Assembly (NCBI GenBank): GCA_029706075.1
Contig: JAINUG010000208.1
Span: 1,557,001 to 1,621,000, forward strand
From: Aldrovandia affinis
Lineage: Eukaryota > Chordata > Actinopteri > Notacanthiformes > Halosauridae
Direction of reading: 5' to 3'
DNA: 64,000 nucleotides
Under the pieces are notes generated by a model, which searched no databases, had not been told where the DNA came from, and was given only the letters and a program-made list of their open reading frames with translations. A program made the translations under genes and the position numbers. Within the stretch, counting starts at the first letter, position 1; each line of letters starts with the position of its first letter. Of this stretch, positions 35,630 to 47,920 are shown one piece after another.

Positions 35630-35905
35630 ATTTAATGCATTAATCACCCCATTCTTATGGTCCTATGTGGCATCCAACGCAGGGTTCCAAGGCCTTTCAT
35701 TAGTGATACTTACATCACTGGTTGGGAATATGATTCAACTGACAAAAATAGTGCACTTCAAGGAAAGGTTTGACACCAATTCCCACAAACGTGACGTAAT
35801 TTTGGACTCAGACGAATGGGTCGGAATCACCATTGAAAGGCCTCAGAACCCTCTGTCTGCTGCATTGGATGCCACATAGGACCATATGAATGGGATGATT
35901 AACAC
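35630..35905. mobile_element. foldback MITE with ~60-bp inverted arms
   Basis: The left arm (about 35,640-35,697: TTAATCACCCCATTCTTATG... GGCCTTTC) is inverted at about 35,838-35,901 (GAAAGGCCTCAG...GAATGGGATGATTAA). A relative lies at about 49,427-49,630 (CCCCATTCATATCCTATGTA, GAGGCCTTTCCA). No coding content. Confidence 0.65.
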
Positions 35906-38240
35906 AACAAAGTGCTCCATTTAATAGTGATTGTGGCCAAATTGGATGGATATAGAGAAGGGATCTCAAACTCAAGTCCTGGAGGGCCACAGTGTCAGCA
36001 AGTTTTTGTGGTTTCCTTACAATCAGCAACCTCTCTCCGTCTGTCTCTCTCCATCCCTCCGTCCCTCCTCCGTCCGTCCGTCCGTCTGCCCACCAATTCA
36101 TCCATCCATCCATCCATCCGCCTGTCTCCCCCTCCAACGCTTGCTCTCGCTCTCCCTCCATCTCCCTCTGTCCCTCCCTCCCAGGGGCCCCTTTTCAAAC
36201 CCCCTCTTACACACACCAGCAGTGTTCAGGCCAGAGTTCCAGACTTGCCCACAGCTGAATGTGATTTATACATGTGCTTAGCATGGGCGATGGAGGGGTG
36301 TGTCTGGAGCACAAAGCCAGGCTGAGGCACAGGATACGACAGGGGTCAGAGGTCTCAGCTCAGGGTCTTATGCGCATGGCTTACTTGTTTACAAAGGGTT
36401 TTCTTAAAAGAGAGAGGGGAAAAAACTGCACAAGGAAGTGGAGTTATTTATGCAGCAACTGATATTTCCCTTGCATGAAAAATCCTGCCGGAATGTCAAA
36501 TGCACAAGAGGAGCATGGGGGGCAGGGGGGGAGCTGAGTGACTGAATGAGTGAGTGAAACAGCACTGCACAATTGACTACAATAGTGGCCGAATGTATCA
36601 GTTACGGAGTGAGAGCGCTACAACGGCGTGAGCATAGGAAAGTACAGCAGTGTCGTACAGGGCTGCAGTGTAGTACACCGGTTAGAGTACTGGGCCTGCA
36701 ACTCAAGAGACTGGAGGTTCAAATCTCAGATGGGGCACCAAGTTACTTCAGTATAAGGCACTAGTCCCCAATAGGTGGCCCGCTTGGTTTCCATTTAGGC
36801 CGTTGATAAATTCCCAAAGTTCACTAGGTTAGTAGCTAGTGCTAGCCTTATCTGGATGGATAGATTTTTGCATGTAATAGCATTAGCTAGCTAGTTTCAT
36901 TCCCAAGAAGATAACTTGATTGTAGCTAGCCACAGGACAGGACTGTTGGCTAATGTATTTCCTGTCACTCAGTAACAGTGCATGTCAAGTAAGTTAGCAA
37001 ATATTAGCGAGCTAGCTACCTGTGAGTGTGAGGAGATACTGATGATCATTGGTGCCGGTGATGATTTTTTTGGGGGAGCTAGCTAGCAAAAGAGTGGGGG
37101 ATAGCAATAGCTTATATTAGTTCTGATCTAGTAAGTTAGCTAACGTTACCAGAATCGTATGATGCAGCTCACTTTCTCTTAAAGTAATCTATGCAGCTAT
37201 ATGCTTCTGGACTGTACATAGAAGTGTTTAAGTTTGCACTTATATTTGAGAAATGCAGTGTATTTTGAGCTATGCTTTAATGTTTTGTGGATATCGGATT
37301 TAATTGTTACTCTCACTGTACCCCGACAAGTAGCCGTCACGTGATCAGTGGTGCATGAAAATGTGTGTGCATCTTTGAGGGCCCTACAGTATCTGGTGTG
37401 TGCATGGGAGAAAGTATTTGTTGTAGCCTCTTTTTATTCTGTGGCATTATATTGTGGAGAGCCATGCAGTTCTTTGCTCGGTGTTTGATTTGCCAAGTAT
37501 TCATACCTTGCCAGTATGGCAAGTATTGTCAGGTTATTTTATTCTCCAGAATTTACAGGAATGCAGGAAAAGCAATCTCAATTCTTAACATTTTTGGGGT
37601 GAGAGTGAAATTGAGAAAATCTAAGGGTTGTTCATAAGGTTTTAGGACATTACTGAAGGTCATTTAATTACCCAAAAGTTACAGAAATGCAGGAAATGCA
37701 GACCCCCTCATCGTTTTAACCTCTTCCCGTTAGCCCCATAGTGGTATGGCGCTTTAGTTTTGTATAAACTCTCCAAAAGTTGTACATTTTTGCTTTTAAA
37801 AATCACGTTCCATTTCAGTTAAAAGGGATGCGTTGTATAATTTATACCATTTCTTTGTCATACCTTCTCACCGTATTTATGTTCAACTCGCTTCCTCGCT
37901 GTGTGTTTGAGGCAGTCTCTTCAGGACAAAGATGTGTATCAACTCAGTTTGCTTAGCGAATGCGAGCAAATGTTGGGTTGTTTTGCTCGTAGAAAATATG
38001 TTTCTTCCCCATAGTCGAGTATTTCTATATATATTATACTCTACTCGGCCACCGAATGTGGGCTCCGGGGTTTATCATCCAAATAGCTATTGGTCGGTTG
38101 TACATGGAAGTCATGGTTAGATTGTTCAGGTTCTAAGCTTTCCAATGAGCTCACTGGCTTCTCGTGGTCACTGTTGGGCTGAGGTAGGTCTACGAGCATC
38201 TGTCCTGTCACTGAAAATCACGGAAGCGCTGTGTATGCAT
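35906..38240. other. chd7 intron 1 (inferred): repeats and unclassified sequence
   Basis: 36,040-36,125 is (CCGT)n/(CCAT)n tetranucleotide repeat. About 36,655-36,765 is a plus-oriented V-type SINE head (GGTTAGAGTACTGGGCCTGC, GGAGGTTCAAATCTCAGATG). 36,800-37,150 is GCTAGCTA-rich. No gene is seen. Confidence 0.5.
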
Positions 38241-39131
38241 TAGGGCTGTGGTGGTATGAAATTTTCACGATATGATAATCGTACTGCCCAGTATCACGGT
38301 TTTCGGTATATCACGGTATCAGTTTTTAAGCAAAAAAAGTATCAGTTTATAACTCGATCCGTTTGTTGTATGGCTCTTTATAGATTTATATACCATTTTC
38401 ATTGAAAAATAAAACAAAAAATGCAACTGAATGTAGTTCACTCCTTATAATTGTATGTTTAAATCAATTTAAATCATTCACTTTGCGAATTAGGAAACAT
38501 TTTGCTTTATCAGTTTATCGGATTGAGTACTATTTTTAGCCGCTCACTTTTTCTATTGTGGCATAAAGTGAAGGATGATGCTCATGCTGGTGGAATGCAA
38601 GGTTTGACGTGTTCCCTCTTCTGGCCATTGCACGTTTCCCACATTCTCTACAGATGGGAGATTCGTTCTCAACAACACAATCTTTTTTTCTGAATCCAAA
38701 GTGAGTCCACGTGGATGAATGAATTCGCTTTTTTGGGGGATATAATTCATAATTACAGACCACCACAGCAACGGAATCAGCGCCGGACATCGCAGGTTTT
38801 ATAAGGGACTGCAAACTGAGATTTATGCCGTGTAGCTAGCTAGCTACCAACCAGGGTTGGGAAATGCGAGGGAGTTGTCTGCATGTGCGCAATCGCGTTG
38901 TAAACAAGACAAAATGCAAGAACAGCCAAAGCGGTGGTGACAAATGACATTAGCAGGCACCCCAGGTCCAGTATATTATATATAATATGGGTTATTTAGA
39001 CATTTTAGTAGGCTGACGGTTGATATTTGTTTTCCCCACGTGAAATACCATGACTTAGTATCATGGTATTACGTTAAGTTTATGATAGTACTATTTCATA
39101 TTTTAATATCGTGGTATACCGTCATACCCTA
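38241..39131 (-). mobile_element. hAT-like element with a BED zinc-finger reading frame
   Basis: Ends are TAGGGCTGTGGTGGTATGAA and, inverted, TAGGGTATGACGGTATACCA. The flanks GTATGCAT (38,233-38,240) and GTACACAT (39,132-39,139) match at 6 of 8 bases. On the minus strand 38,536-38,814 encodes 92 residues with WTHFGFRKKD, then PICRECGK (Cys pair), then GNTSNLAFHQHEHHPSLY (His ligands), a BED finger as in hAT transposases and ZBED genes. The catalytic domain is absent, so this is an internally deleted copy. Confidence 0.78.
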
Positions 39132-39795
39132 GTACACATGTGAAAACTGGGGGCACACGCCACTTCTGGGCTCTGGGCAATTTAAACAGAAATCAATTTG
39201 TGATTGTTTATTACTTGTTTTTGAAGACACATACAGTGGCTTGTTTTCAGAGGATCATTCCTCTGAAGATGTCAACTTGGATGAACGTATGACAATACTA
39301 GCCAATTTATTGGTGTTACCATGATGATGTGTTTGGATACACCTGGAAAGCGTTCTGGCTAATGGGGCTCAGGTTTAATAGATTTTTACAAGAGAACTGA
39401 TTTATAATACGCTTTGGATAGGTTTCTGGACACTTGGATACACAATTATCAGATTCAGGAACCACAAAATAGGTTTTAATAATCGTAGAATTAATTTCTC
39501 TCATACCTGTATACATGTCATTTTATTGTACAAATCCCATACAGTATATGGCATGTGACTGGCTAAAAACACAAAACTGCCTTGGATAGATTTTGGGACA
39601 TGAGAGGATGCCTGGGTCCTGTTTTTAGAATTTCATTGCTTTTAGATATTTGCATCCAGTTTTTGTGGAAGTGTACAACCCCTTGGGGTAGCACATACAA
39701 TTATCTATCTGGAATCTGCTATGGCTTTATAGGAAGAAATCATCATATTAGTAGGGTGTAGTTTGTTTTGATTTGTTTATTTTACATTTTATGTA

Positions 39796-40095
39796 CAGGC
39801 ACTCCCCGGGTTACGCAAGGGTTCCATTCCTGAAGGATTTCCGTAAGTCAAATTTTCCGTAAGTCTAGATATACTATACTGTATTTCAAAGATATTTAAA
39901 AGGACAAAAAAGAATAAAAATGAACTCAAATGACAATTTTAATCAATTATGTGTTTTCAATTAACGTCTTAAAAGATTTTCCGTAACCAATGCAAACTTG
40001 GTGGGCAATTAAATTTTTTTAATTACGGTCAAATTAAATTTCCATTAAGTTGAATTTTCCATATGCCAAGGTTTGCCTAAGCCAAGGAGCATCTG
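39796..40095. mobile_element. pogo/Tigger-like MITE, 300 bp
   Basis: It begins CAGGCACTCCCCGGGTTACG and ends, inverted, CAGATGCTCCTTGGCTTAGG. TA flanks both ends (39,794-39,795 and 40,096-40,097), the expected target site. AT-rich interior, no coding. Confidence 0.7.
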
Positions 40096-42405
40096 TACTT
40101 ATAAAATGCATCATAAGTCTCATAGGTGACACGTTTGTAGATGCTGACACTTGATTCCTCATGGTACTGTCTACTGCCCTCAACCATATCTGTGCAAGGT
40201 ACTTAAGATGTGTACTTAAGATATTTGGCTTGGTGTAGTAGTAGTGAAAAACAGGCAGAAATATCAATTTTTAGGCCTAGACACAACGGGGTTAAATAAT
40301 CATTTTAATTAATTTTAGCTAGCTGAGCAATAGCAAACAAATGAAGAAGAATTATTCGTTTCTTGCCTTAGCCTTTGCGCCAGTGGTCATTTTACACCTC
40401 AGTTCATTTTTAAACAAATGTTAGTTCCTGATATAGTTAATGAGAAGGAAAGATATACAGGTTTTTCTCCTTGCATGGATTTATTACACCAACTTTTTTT
40501 TCTTCAAATTGCGTAATGGTCTTATTCGCACAAAATGAGTACACGATGAAAAACTTTTCGGTGGACGACTCTAGACATTATTTAATTGGCAAAAATGAAC
40601 ACCTACTGCAGGACAAGTGACCCCCTGTGGTCAGGTCACCCAAAAGATTTTAGCTTTGGATCACTAAACCTTCAGGACAGACGTGTGGTCTCAGCACTAA
40701 AAACAGGTCGAAAGGAGGAGGCCAGACTTTTGTGAGCAGAAACACACGGCATGATAGATGTATTCACTGTAGAATAAATCTGTCGGATTTCAGAGGGAAA
40801 AGCAGGCACTCAGGCCACTACTGGGCTGCTGGGCCTATTTCTGGGGATTCACTGTGCCTTGGGATGGGACCTGTACAATAAATCATGGGAATCTGAGGGG
40901 ATCCCTGGCAGGGCTGAAAAACACACATTTTCTAATCAAAATAAATCCAATCAATATATTTTTAAGTACAGCACAACCATAGTAATCAGTTTAAATACAT
41001 CTTATTCTATTGCTTTCATTGCCGTTATTAGTATCATTATTAGTGATTTGAACAATTTATCAAAATGTAGCTACATCTAAAAAACAGACTTAAAATAAGC
41101 AAAAATATAATGGGGGCCCCTGCTCTTCTCCTTTTTCCAGGTTGGAGTCCCTGGGCAAGAAAAGGTTGAACACCCCTGATTTAGGTTACCTCAGTAATTC
41201 CCACTTGATCTGAGGTTATTTATCCATACAGCTGAGTATCAGTATAGACCTACAGTACATAAATCTCACAGAAGGTGCAATGACTGCATTGGGCAGGTAC
41301 GTGAGTAGGGGGGGCACTGGCACACATTCAACCACTCCCTCTCCTTCACACATTCAACACCCGTTACTATAGTTACAGGGCCAAATGTTTGAACAGCAAT
41401 CGGACGCAGTAGAGCGGAAAAAAAATACAAAATGGCAGACGAGGTCTCCTTGACTAAAGTGGTAAGACCCAGGGCCCGGACCAGGAAATGCTCATTCGAA
41501 CGTCACTGCATAATTCATCACCTGCAAGCGGGTAAATATTAACACAACGGAGCGCGTGCAGAGCCAGGAGGCTCCCCTGGGCACTCCTACGTCAAAGCTC
41601 CTGCCAAAAGCCAAACCTACGAGAAAAGCCCTCAGCGTGCGGCCATCTGAGACACGAACACAAATTTGAACCCGTGTGCCTTCCCTTTGTCACCTGATTG
41701 CAGAAGCTCTTCCCATTATTTACACATGGGATTGAGTTGAGGGATGGGAAAGAATCTGAAAGAATCATATACTATAATAATACACCAGACTTCTGTGTCC
41801 AGAATTTTCCAGCTAGTGATTCACTGTATGGGGAGAAGAAAGGGGGGGTTAGGAAGTCCTGCTTGCTTTTGTGCTCAACAGCCCAGAGGGAGGGGGTAGG
41901 GAATAGGAGGGGGTGGGGGGTTCTCCATGCTTGGCTTCAACTGAAAGCCCATTTCCAGATAACAAAATAAAATGGCAGCTGTAAATTCACAGATGAGCAG
42001 CAGTGTCTGGTCCCATTAGGCCCCATTTGAAATGCTAGAAGAGTGACTCAGCCCCACAGTGCAGGGGGTTAATTATTGAACAGCATTGAAGCTGTGTGCA
42101 CAACTTCACAACTGATTTTCTTATGCCCATCTTTATGCTAAATCTGCAGCGTTTTGCCTGTGCATTTAAATTCTTTATTCTTTTATAAGACGCGACAACT
42201 GGTTTTGTGCATCATTCTGTCTAGAGGGGTCATTTTAGACAAGTTCCAAAATGGATGAAGTAACTTACTTTTCCCCCCCATGAAGGACCAGCATAAACCA
42301 ATCCTGTAGCTGTGCACGACTAAGGTAAACATTACTAGTAATACACCGGAGGGGGAGTTAAGAGTAAGAGTATGGGAGAGGAAGTGAGTAAGGAAAAGCA
42401 GCCAC
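40096..42405. other. chd7 intron 1 (inferred), no gene seen
   Basis: About 41,120-41,180 is a decayed MITE end (AGGTTGGAGTCCCTGGGCAA). The 41,400-41,690 stretch is less AT-rich and looks unique; it could be a regulatory region but nothing specific supports that. The rest shows nothing. Confidence 0.4.
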
Positions 42406-43068
42406 TTATAGCACTTTTCCACTGCACAGTACTGTATGGCATGGTAACCAATTCCACATTTTATAGGTTTTTACACTGCCAAGCGAACCGTACCGAACCA
42501 AAGCATCCGTGCTGAATTTAGTTACTGCTCTTACCAGGGTACTAGCGAACCGAACAGGGAGCTAAGGGTGGAGCTAAGGGTGGAGCTCGCAATACTACAG
42601 ACCATTGATTGGTCAAGCCCAATCATCACAGAGTCGTTACACTAAATCTCAGAACGGCTCAGACACAACCGCCATTTTTAAATATCACAATACGGGGAGA
42701 AGATTGCGTTGCAGAACGAGAAGCAGAAGGAACAAACATGGAAAGTTCAGATTGGTCTGTTCTTGAGGTGTAAGCCCTCATCAGTGTTTGGTTGTAAGAC
42801 CAAATTCAACAAGATCTGGAGTCCAGCATTCGCAATGGGAAGGTCTACCATGTAATATTGCAGCGTTTGCCGGATTACATCACCACAGAGGTCGCATTCT
42901 TTTCGTCACTTCAGATAACTCCTCCTATCTTCATGGTTCTGTTGTGCGATGGAAAAACGACACAAGGACTCAATCCAGGAAGGGGATAGTTACGGATTCG
43001 GATGGTTGCCGTACCGTACTGTACTGTACTGTACTGTATTGTATTTTGAGGTGTAAAAGTGCCAATAG
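42406..43068. mobile_element. DNA transposon derivative with GTACTG-rich terminal repeats
   Basis: The left end TAGCACTTTTCCACTGCACA, then GTACTGTATGGCATGGTAACC. The right end, read inverted, is TTGGCACTTTTACACCTCAA, then CAGTACGGTACGGCAACC. The ends correspond with small indels, including expansion of (GTACT)n at 43,012-43,040. The superfamily is not certain. Confidence 0.55.
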
Positions 43069-44441
43069 TCTCCTTGTGAAAAGGTTGGATGGCCCTGCCT
43101 GGAAGTGTATTAAAGGAGTGGGGGGATCGAGAGATCGGAGCATGCAATCTTAATGCTGCACAGGTGACCACCTATCGACTGATTAGCGTGTCCCTTCAAA
43201 GAGCTTCTTTCCAGCACTTCGCCAGTTAATTTTTTATAAGAAGAAGACAAACAAACACAGTAAACTGTGTGGGTGCTTCTTTGGCAGGATGTGCCAGAAT
43301 TGCAGGTTTTAAAACTGCTTTAAAACTTTATTTTTTTATTTCAGGTGAACAACTGTGAGAAGTAACACAAACTACTTCCCCAAAAAAAGCCAGATTGTAG
43401 AAAAACACTTCCCTTTTTCTTACACGCAACACAGCAACATCACCAAATACTTCAGAAAGCACACAAAAAACTAAAAACCAGTTCCTCAACTGTTGTACAA
43501 CCCCGTGTCAATACCTATGACATGCAACATTTATATATTACAAAAAATAAAAAAAACCAAAAATAAAAACATCACATTGCCCAACGGGAATGAAAATTGG
43601 TGTCGCTAACCCACACTGACAGGGAGTTTTCAAATCTAAAGCTGAGAGACGGCAGTCTTACTTCCGCAAATGCCATTCAGAGTCAACACTAGCGACTAGA
43701 GCGGACCGGGGGCAGAAGCTCTGCAGTGTGGAAAATCACTGTTACCTCCACATACCATTTTGGGACTTGTGTGAGTGTGGGACGTGCAGTGATGCAGCAT
43801 TTGCACCCCCACAGCCCCCTCAGTTACCACCCAAACCAACAATCCCATCTCAACGCACCATCATTTACTTTTCCAGCATATTGAATCAGTTCATAAAACC
43901 GTCATGTTTTAAGCTGGAAAAAAAACCCGATCCCAACACTCATTCTGAAAGAGGTAACCATAGCGATGGGAAGTGCATTGTGAGTTAAATGCTTTTAAAA
44001 GCAAACTTGGTCAAACTGTTATTCAAGCTGACTTGTAACTTTAGCCAAACTATACGAGGATGAAATGAACTGAAATTGAACTGAAATGTGAGACTTTTGG
44101 GGTATCCCTGTAGATTTGTTCTCGATGTGAAATGTTGTCCTGCCCTTTTAAGGATAACTCCATCCCAAAGTCCCATCACTGCCACTAATAGAGCATCACA
44201 TAACCCCACCCATTTTATCCCAACACAAGCCCTCCCATAATCTCCATATAAAATCCAAAGCAGCGTAACCATCCACCATCCACCACCCACCCCCTAAACA
44301 TGTAAAGGCCTGTAATGAACCACATACAAGACCAAGAATGTTTGGGATGCGTTCAGGCTGTCTATAGGAATACCAATACTGGAATGGCAGGTGTGCCATC
44401 CAGTGTTAGGGGTTCACGGGGCATAATCCCTACCTATACAG
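43069..44441. other. chd7 intron 1 (inferred), no gene seen
   Basis: Unique-looking AT-rich sequence. No repeat or coding pattern recognised. Confidence 0.4.
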
Positions 44442-44635
44442 CAGTGGTTCCCAACCCTCTCCTCGGGGATCACCAGCCGGTCCATGTATCTGTTAAATTA
44501 CACCACCAGCACACCTGATTCAGCTAGTTAACTACTTAACAAGCATTTATTAGTCAAATCAGATGTGCTGGTGGTGGAATTTAACGGATACATGGACCGG
44601 CTGGTGGTCCCCAAGGACAGGGTTGTAAACCACTG
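44442..44635. mobile_element. palindromic hAT MITE, 194 bp, perfect 8-bp target duplication
   Basis: It starts CAGTGGTTCCCAACCCTCTC and ends ...GGTTGTAAACCACTG. The arms are inverted copies through CCGGTCCATGTATC and CACCAGCACA(C/T)CTGATT. CTATACAG occurs exactly on both sides (44,434-44,441 and 44,636-44,643), so the insertion is well defined and fairly young. Confidence 0.9.
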
Positions 44636-44814
44636 CTATACAGCACCAAGAGTAGTGTACTTTTCAGGTTTAACTAAATCTAGCTAATGCTAGCCATTTA
44701 TGAAACATTTCAAGGACCAAGGATCGATGACCAAGCTGGACAGCGAAACACACTTACTCAGCAAATATGGTCAACCATCTGCCATCTTGTGTTAAAGCGC
44801 CTCTATGGGGTGAA

Positions 44815-45722
44815 ATTAGTGCCAAAAGTATTGACCAAGATACATGCAAAGTCATAAACATAAATAAATAATATTTATAACTGTAATAAAAAGTGGAGTG
44901 ATATGCATTGAGATCAAAAATAAAAGAAATTAAAATTCAAACTGTACGCGAGAAAAGTAAGTTTAAGTATATTTGAAATAGTTAATTTCCTGTTTGCAAG
45001 CAATGAGAATGTTTCTTTGATTTCACTATTGATTGCTCCCACTGCATTTAGATTTCTCTCCTTCACTTTCAAATAATAGTTTTTCGGTCGTTTGACTTTT
45101 GGCATCGTTTTTACTTGGAGGCGGGGGAGAGGCGTGTATATGACGTCACTTTCTGAATTGAACAGAACGCCTTCCCCCCCTCACACATTGTGTGTTTGTA
45201 CAGCATACACGAATATGCAATAACTTCACTTAATAGCAAATAATGTATTTATATGTACGTGCATACCTAGTGTGAAAATAATATCTATTTGTGGGTTACA
45301 CTTTGTTCACCGACAGGGCATCAAGTGGCGCCGAAGACCCAATACTCTATAGTAGCGCCTGAAACGAAATAGTGACGTCATAGACACGGCACAGTCCCCG
45401 CCTCCATGTAAAAACAGTGGCATAAGCCGAAAAGGGCATTTAAAAGGGGAGATAAATCTATAAACGCAGTGAAAGCAATACGTGGAAAAATCTGACTCAT
45501 TGCTTGCAAACATGAAATGAAGGATTTGAAATATAGTTTAACGTCTGAAATATATTTGGTTTACAGCTCAATCTTCATTTCCATTTTCATTCTTTTCTTT
45601 ATTTGTATCTCAATACATATCACTCCACTTTTGCTTCGTTTTTATTGTTACGTTTAGTTATGTTTTACGTTTATGACTGTTTTTCGGTCAATACTTTTGG
45701 CACTCTTAGGAAAAAACATAAC
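44815..45722. mobile_element. ~0.9-kb palindromic element with a CRE (TGACGTCA) in each arm
   Basis: The left arm starts GTGCCAAAAGTATTGACCAA and contains AAAGTGGAGTGATATGCATTG. The right arm, read inverted, has GTGCCAAAAGTATTGACCGA and AAAAGTGGAGTGATATGTATTG. Nearer the centre, GGAGGCGGGG and TGACGTCA occur in both arms (45,141-45,148 and 45,373-45,380). Arms are about 350 bp, with indels. No coding content. Confidence 0.75.
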
Positions 45723-47540
45723 ACTCGCATCCTAAACGTCATACAATGTTCCTAGGCAGTGACCGCTACCTAATTTAGCCAATTAAATCTAGTTCACAAA
45801 GATAAGCGAACCTAAAGGTTAACTAGCGTTACTGCTAAATCCACATTAACACGGGATATCTGAAAGAAAACAGGACGATGTGGGTTGCCACGCTATACAT
45901 AACTCAGTATATTCAAACATTTAGATATTTAATGCTACATTTAAATGTTTTATTGGACAATGTAAGACATGGCCGGCTAAGTTTAGTTTTCAGTTGGCAA
46001 GCCAATCCAATGTGGCCTGCAAGCTAGCTAACTATTTGTCCAACAAACCACTGCGTTTTAATGTTAGACTTAACCACGGTCTTAACTGAAATATTGAAAC
46101 AAAAAAGATATGTATATAACAGTTATGTACCTAACGTTGGTTTGCTTTCCCTTCGGTCAGCGTTGCCAAGCTCATCTCATCACATCAGGATGAATGGCAG
46201 GAAATAAATGATGGCAGCTCCCTTCCAGCTCGTCCCGTGCCCCTCAACGAGCTTACACGTTTCAGTTCGAGACGCACCTTCTAAGCTTGCCATGTCTCTC
46301 TTGTGGATTAGTTCCCAAAAAACATAAAATGCGTTTTTATTACTGGTGTAAGGTTACCCAGTACTTTGCAATGAAATCCTAATTTAAATTATAACACAAC
46401 TGAAACAGAGCTTTATTGTCTGGCCACAGAAAACCCCTGTCCATACTCCGTTCTCCGGACCTCCATCCCGAGTTAGCATAGCCAGCTAGATGGCTGAATA
46501 TAGCATGCTGAGTGAGTTAGCTAGCTAACGTTAGCCAGCTAAAATCTCAATTTATGAGGTTCGCGAACGTTACTTTAATTTATGATTCAATGGCAAAATC
46601 AAGCTAATTATTTTGTATTTTCATCGTTCTACAAAACTTAAATGAAAAGGGAATCTCCCTTAAATATCTAACGCACTTCCACACAGACACATACACACAC
46701 ACCTCGTGCGGTTCATTCAGACTCATACTATGGAGCAGTACTCCTCGCTAGAAAGCAAACTTAGCCATTTGGTTAGTAGGCGCAACATTTACATACTTTT
46801 CCCCCTGTAACAAACAAATTATTAAAAAAAGACTTTGCCACAAAATTGACCGTGCTAAACGCTCTGTATTTTTCACCTTGGCTGATTAACGTTACCGAAA
46901 GAAAGAGAATGAGCAGTGTAGCCAGCATTTTCTGGGGACTCCCCTGTCTAGGGTTTCCAAACTATAAAATAGATTAACGTTAACGTTACCTAACAAGCTG
47001 ACGAGAGCATTAACAGACTGACCTTCTTGCTAGCGACACTGTAATACGAACGGGATCAAACTACCCATCTAGCAAGTCAATAAACTTGCCGAATCTGAAT
47101 ATATAATCGAGCTCGACGGACAAATTCCAGTAAAAACTGCAGATAGTCATTCACCAACTATTCCTTTTAAATTGTAGCTATCTTAGCCAACGTTAGCTAC
47201 CTATCGTATGCCAGTTAGCTTCTCAGCTAACATCTCACTGCCAATTAGTTAGCCACCTAATAGTTGTAAGAAGAGTTGGCTAACTAGCTAGCCATTTCCC
47301 TTTAGCTATCAGCCTGACTCCCACCGCTTTCACTAACTCAACTGGCTAACTAACAGTCTAATCTCCGTTAAACCAGCTAGGTAGCTACTATAGGTATATA
47401 GTGCTTAAGAGTAAAAGCTAGCGAGTAAACTTAAAACAAATTGTTCGACAACAAGCACGTTGCTCTAGTAGCTAGCTAGCTTACACACCACTAAACCTAG
47501 CTTGCTAACGAACGATGATAAAAAAACAAGAAAAACTCAC
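45723..47540. other. upstream end of chd7 intron 1 (inferred)
   Basis: Rich in TAGCTAACGTTAGCTA-type words, no gene seen. It lies between the palindromic element and the candidate non-coding exon 1. Confidence 0.4.
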
Positions 47541-47920
47541 CCTAAGTAGTTGACTAGGTCAGTTTAGGATTTGTCTCAAATAAAGACATATATTTCCAGC
47601 GATATTTTCTTTTTGTACGTTAATATAACCAGCTAGTTAGCTATACATCCAATATCAGTTGGTATCTTTACTTTTGGCTTCTCCGTGTCCCGTCCTCGCG
47701 CACTATCTCGCCTTTGTGTTCATTTCACTCGATTCAAGTTTAATCCGATCGGCCCCAGCGGTCGCGCTCTCGAGCCCTCTCCACGAGACACCCGCCCGCT
47801 CACCTTCCACAAGCAAGGGGCGCGTTCGCCGCTTGCTCACGTGCGTGCGCGTGAATGAACCCTCCAAGCGCTTACGCACATGCGTTTGTTGTTGTCATCA
47901 TTACCATAATCTTGTATGCA
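47541..47920 (-). promoter_or_regulatory. chd7: candidate chd7 promoter / CpG-rich non-coding exon 1
   Basis: 47,690-47,870 is the CpG-densest non-coding stretch in the window (for example CCTCGCGCACTATCTCGCC, GCGGTCGCGCTCTCGAG, CGTGCGTGCGCGTGAATG), as at vertebrate housekeeping and developmental promoters. On the minus strand two consensus donors follow: AAG|GTGAGC at 47,803/47,804 and AGG|GTGAGT at 47,540/47,541. Human CHD7 has a non-coding exon 1 and a long first intron, so this position fits. The transcription start and the true donor cannot be decided from sequence alone. Confidence 0.5.

Noticed and set aside
41432-41462. Plus-strand ATG with short frame MADEVSLTKV followed by GTAAGA, resembling a first exon
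   Set aside because: Ten codons and a donor-like word arise easily by chance; no partner exon is seen on the plus strand.
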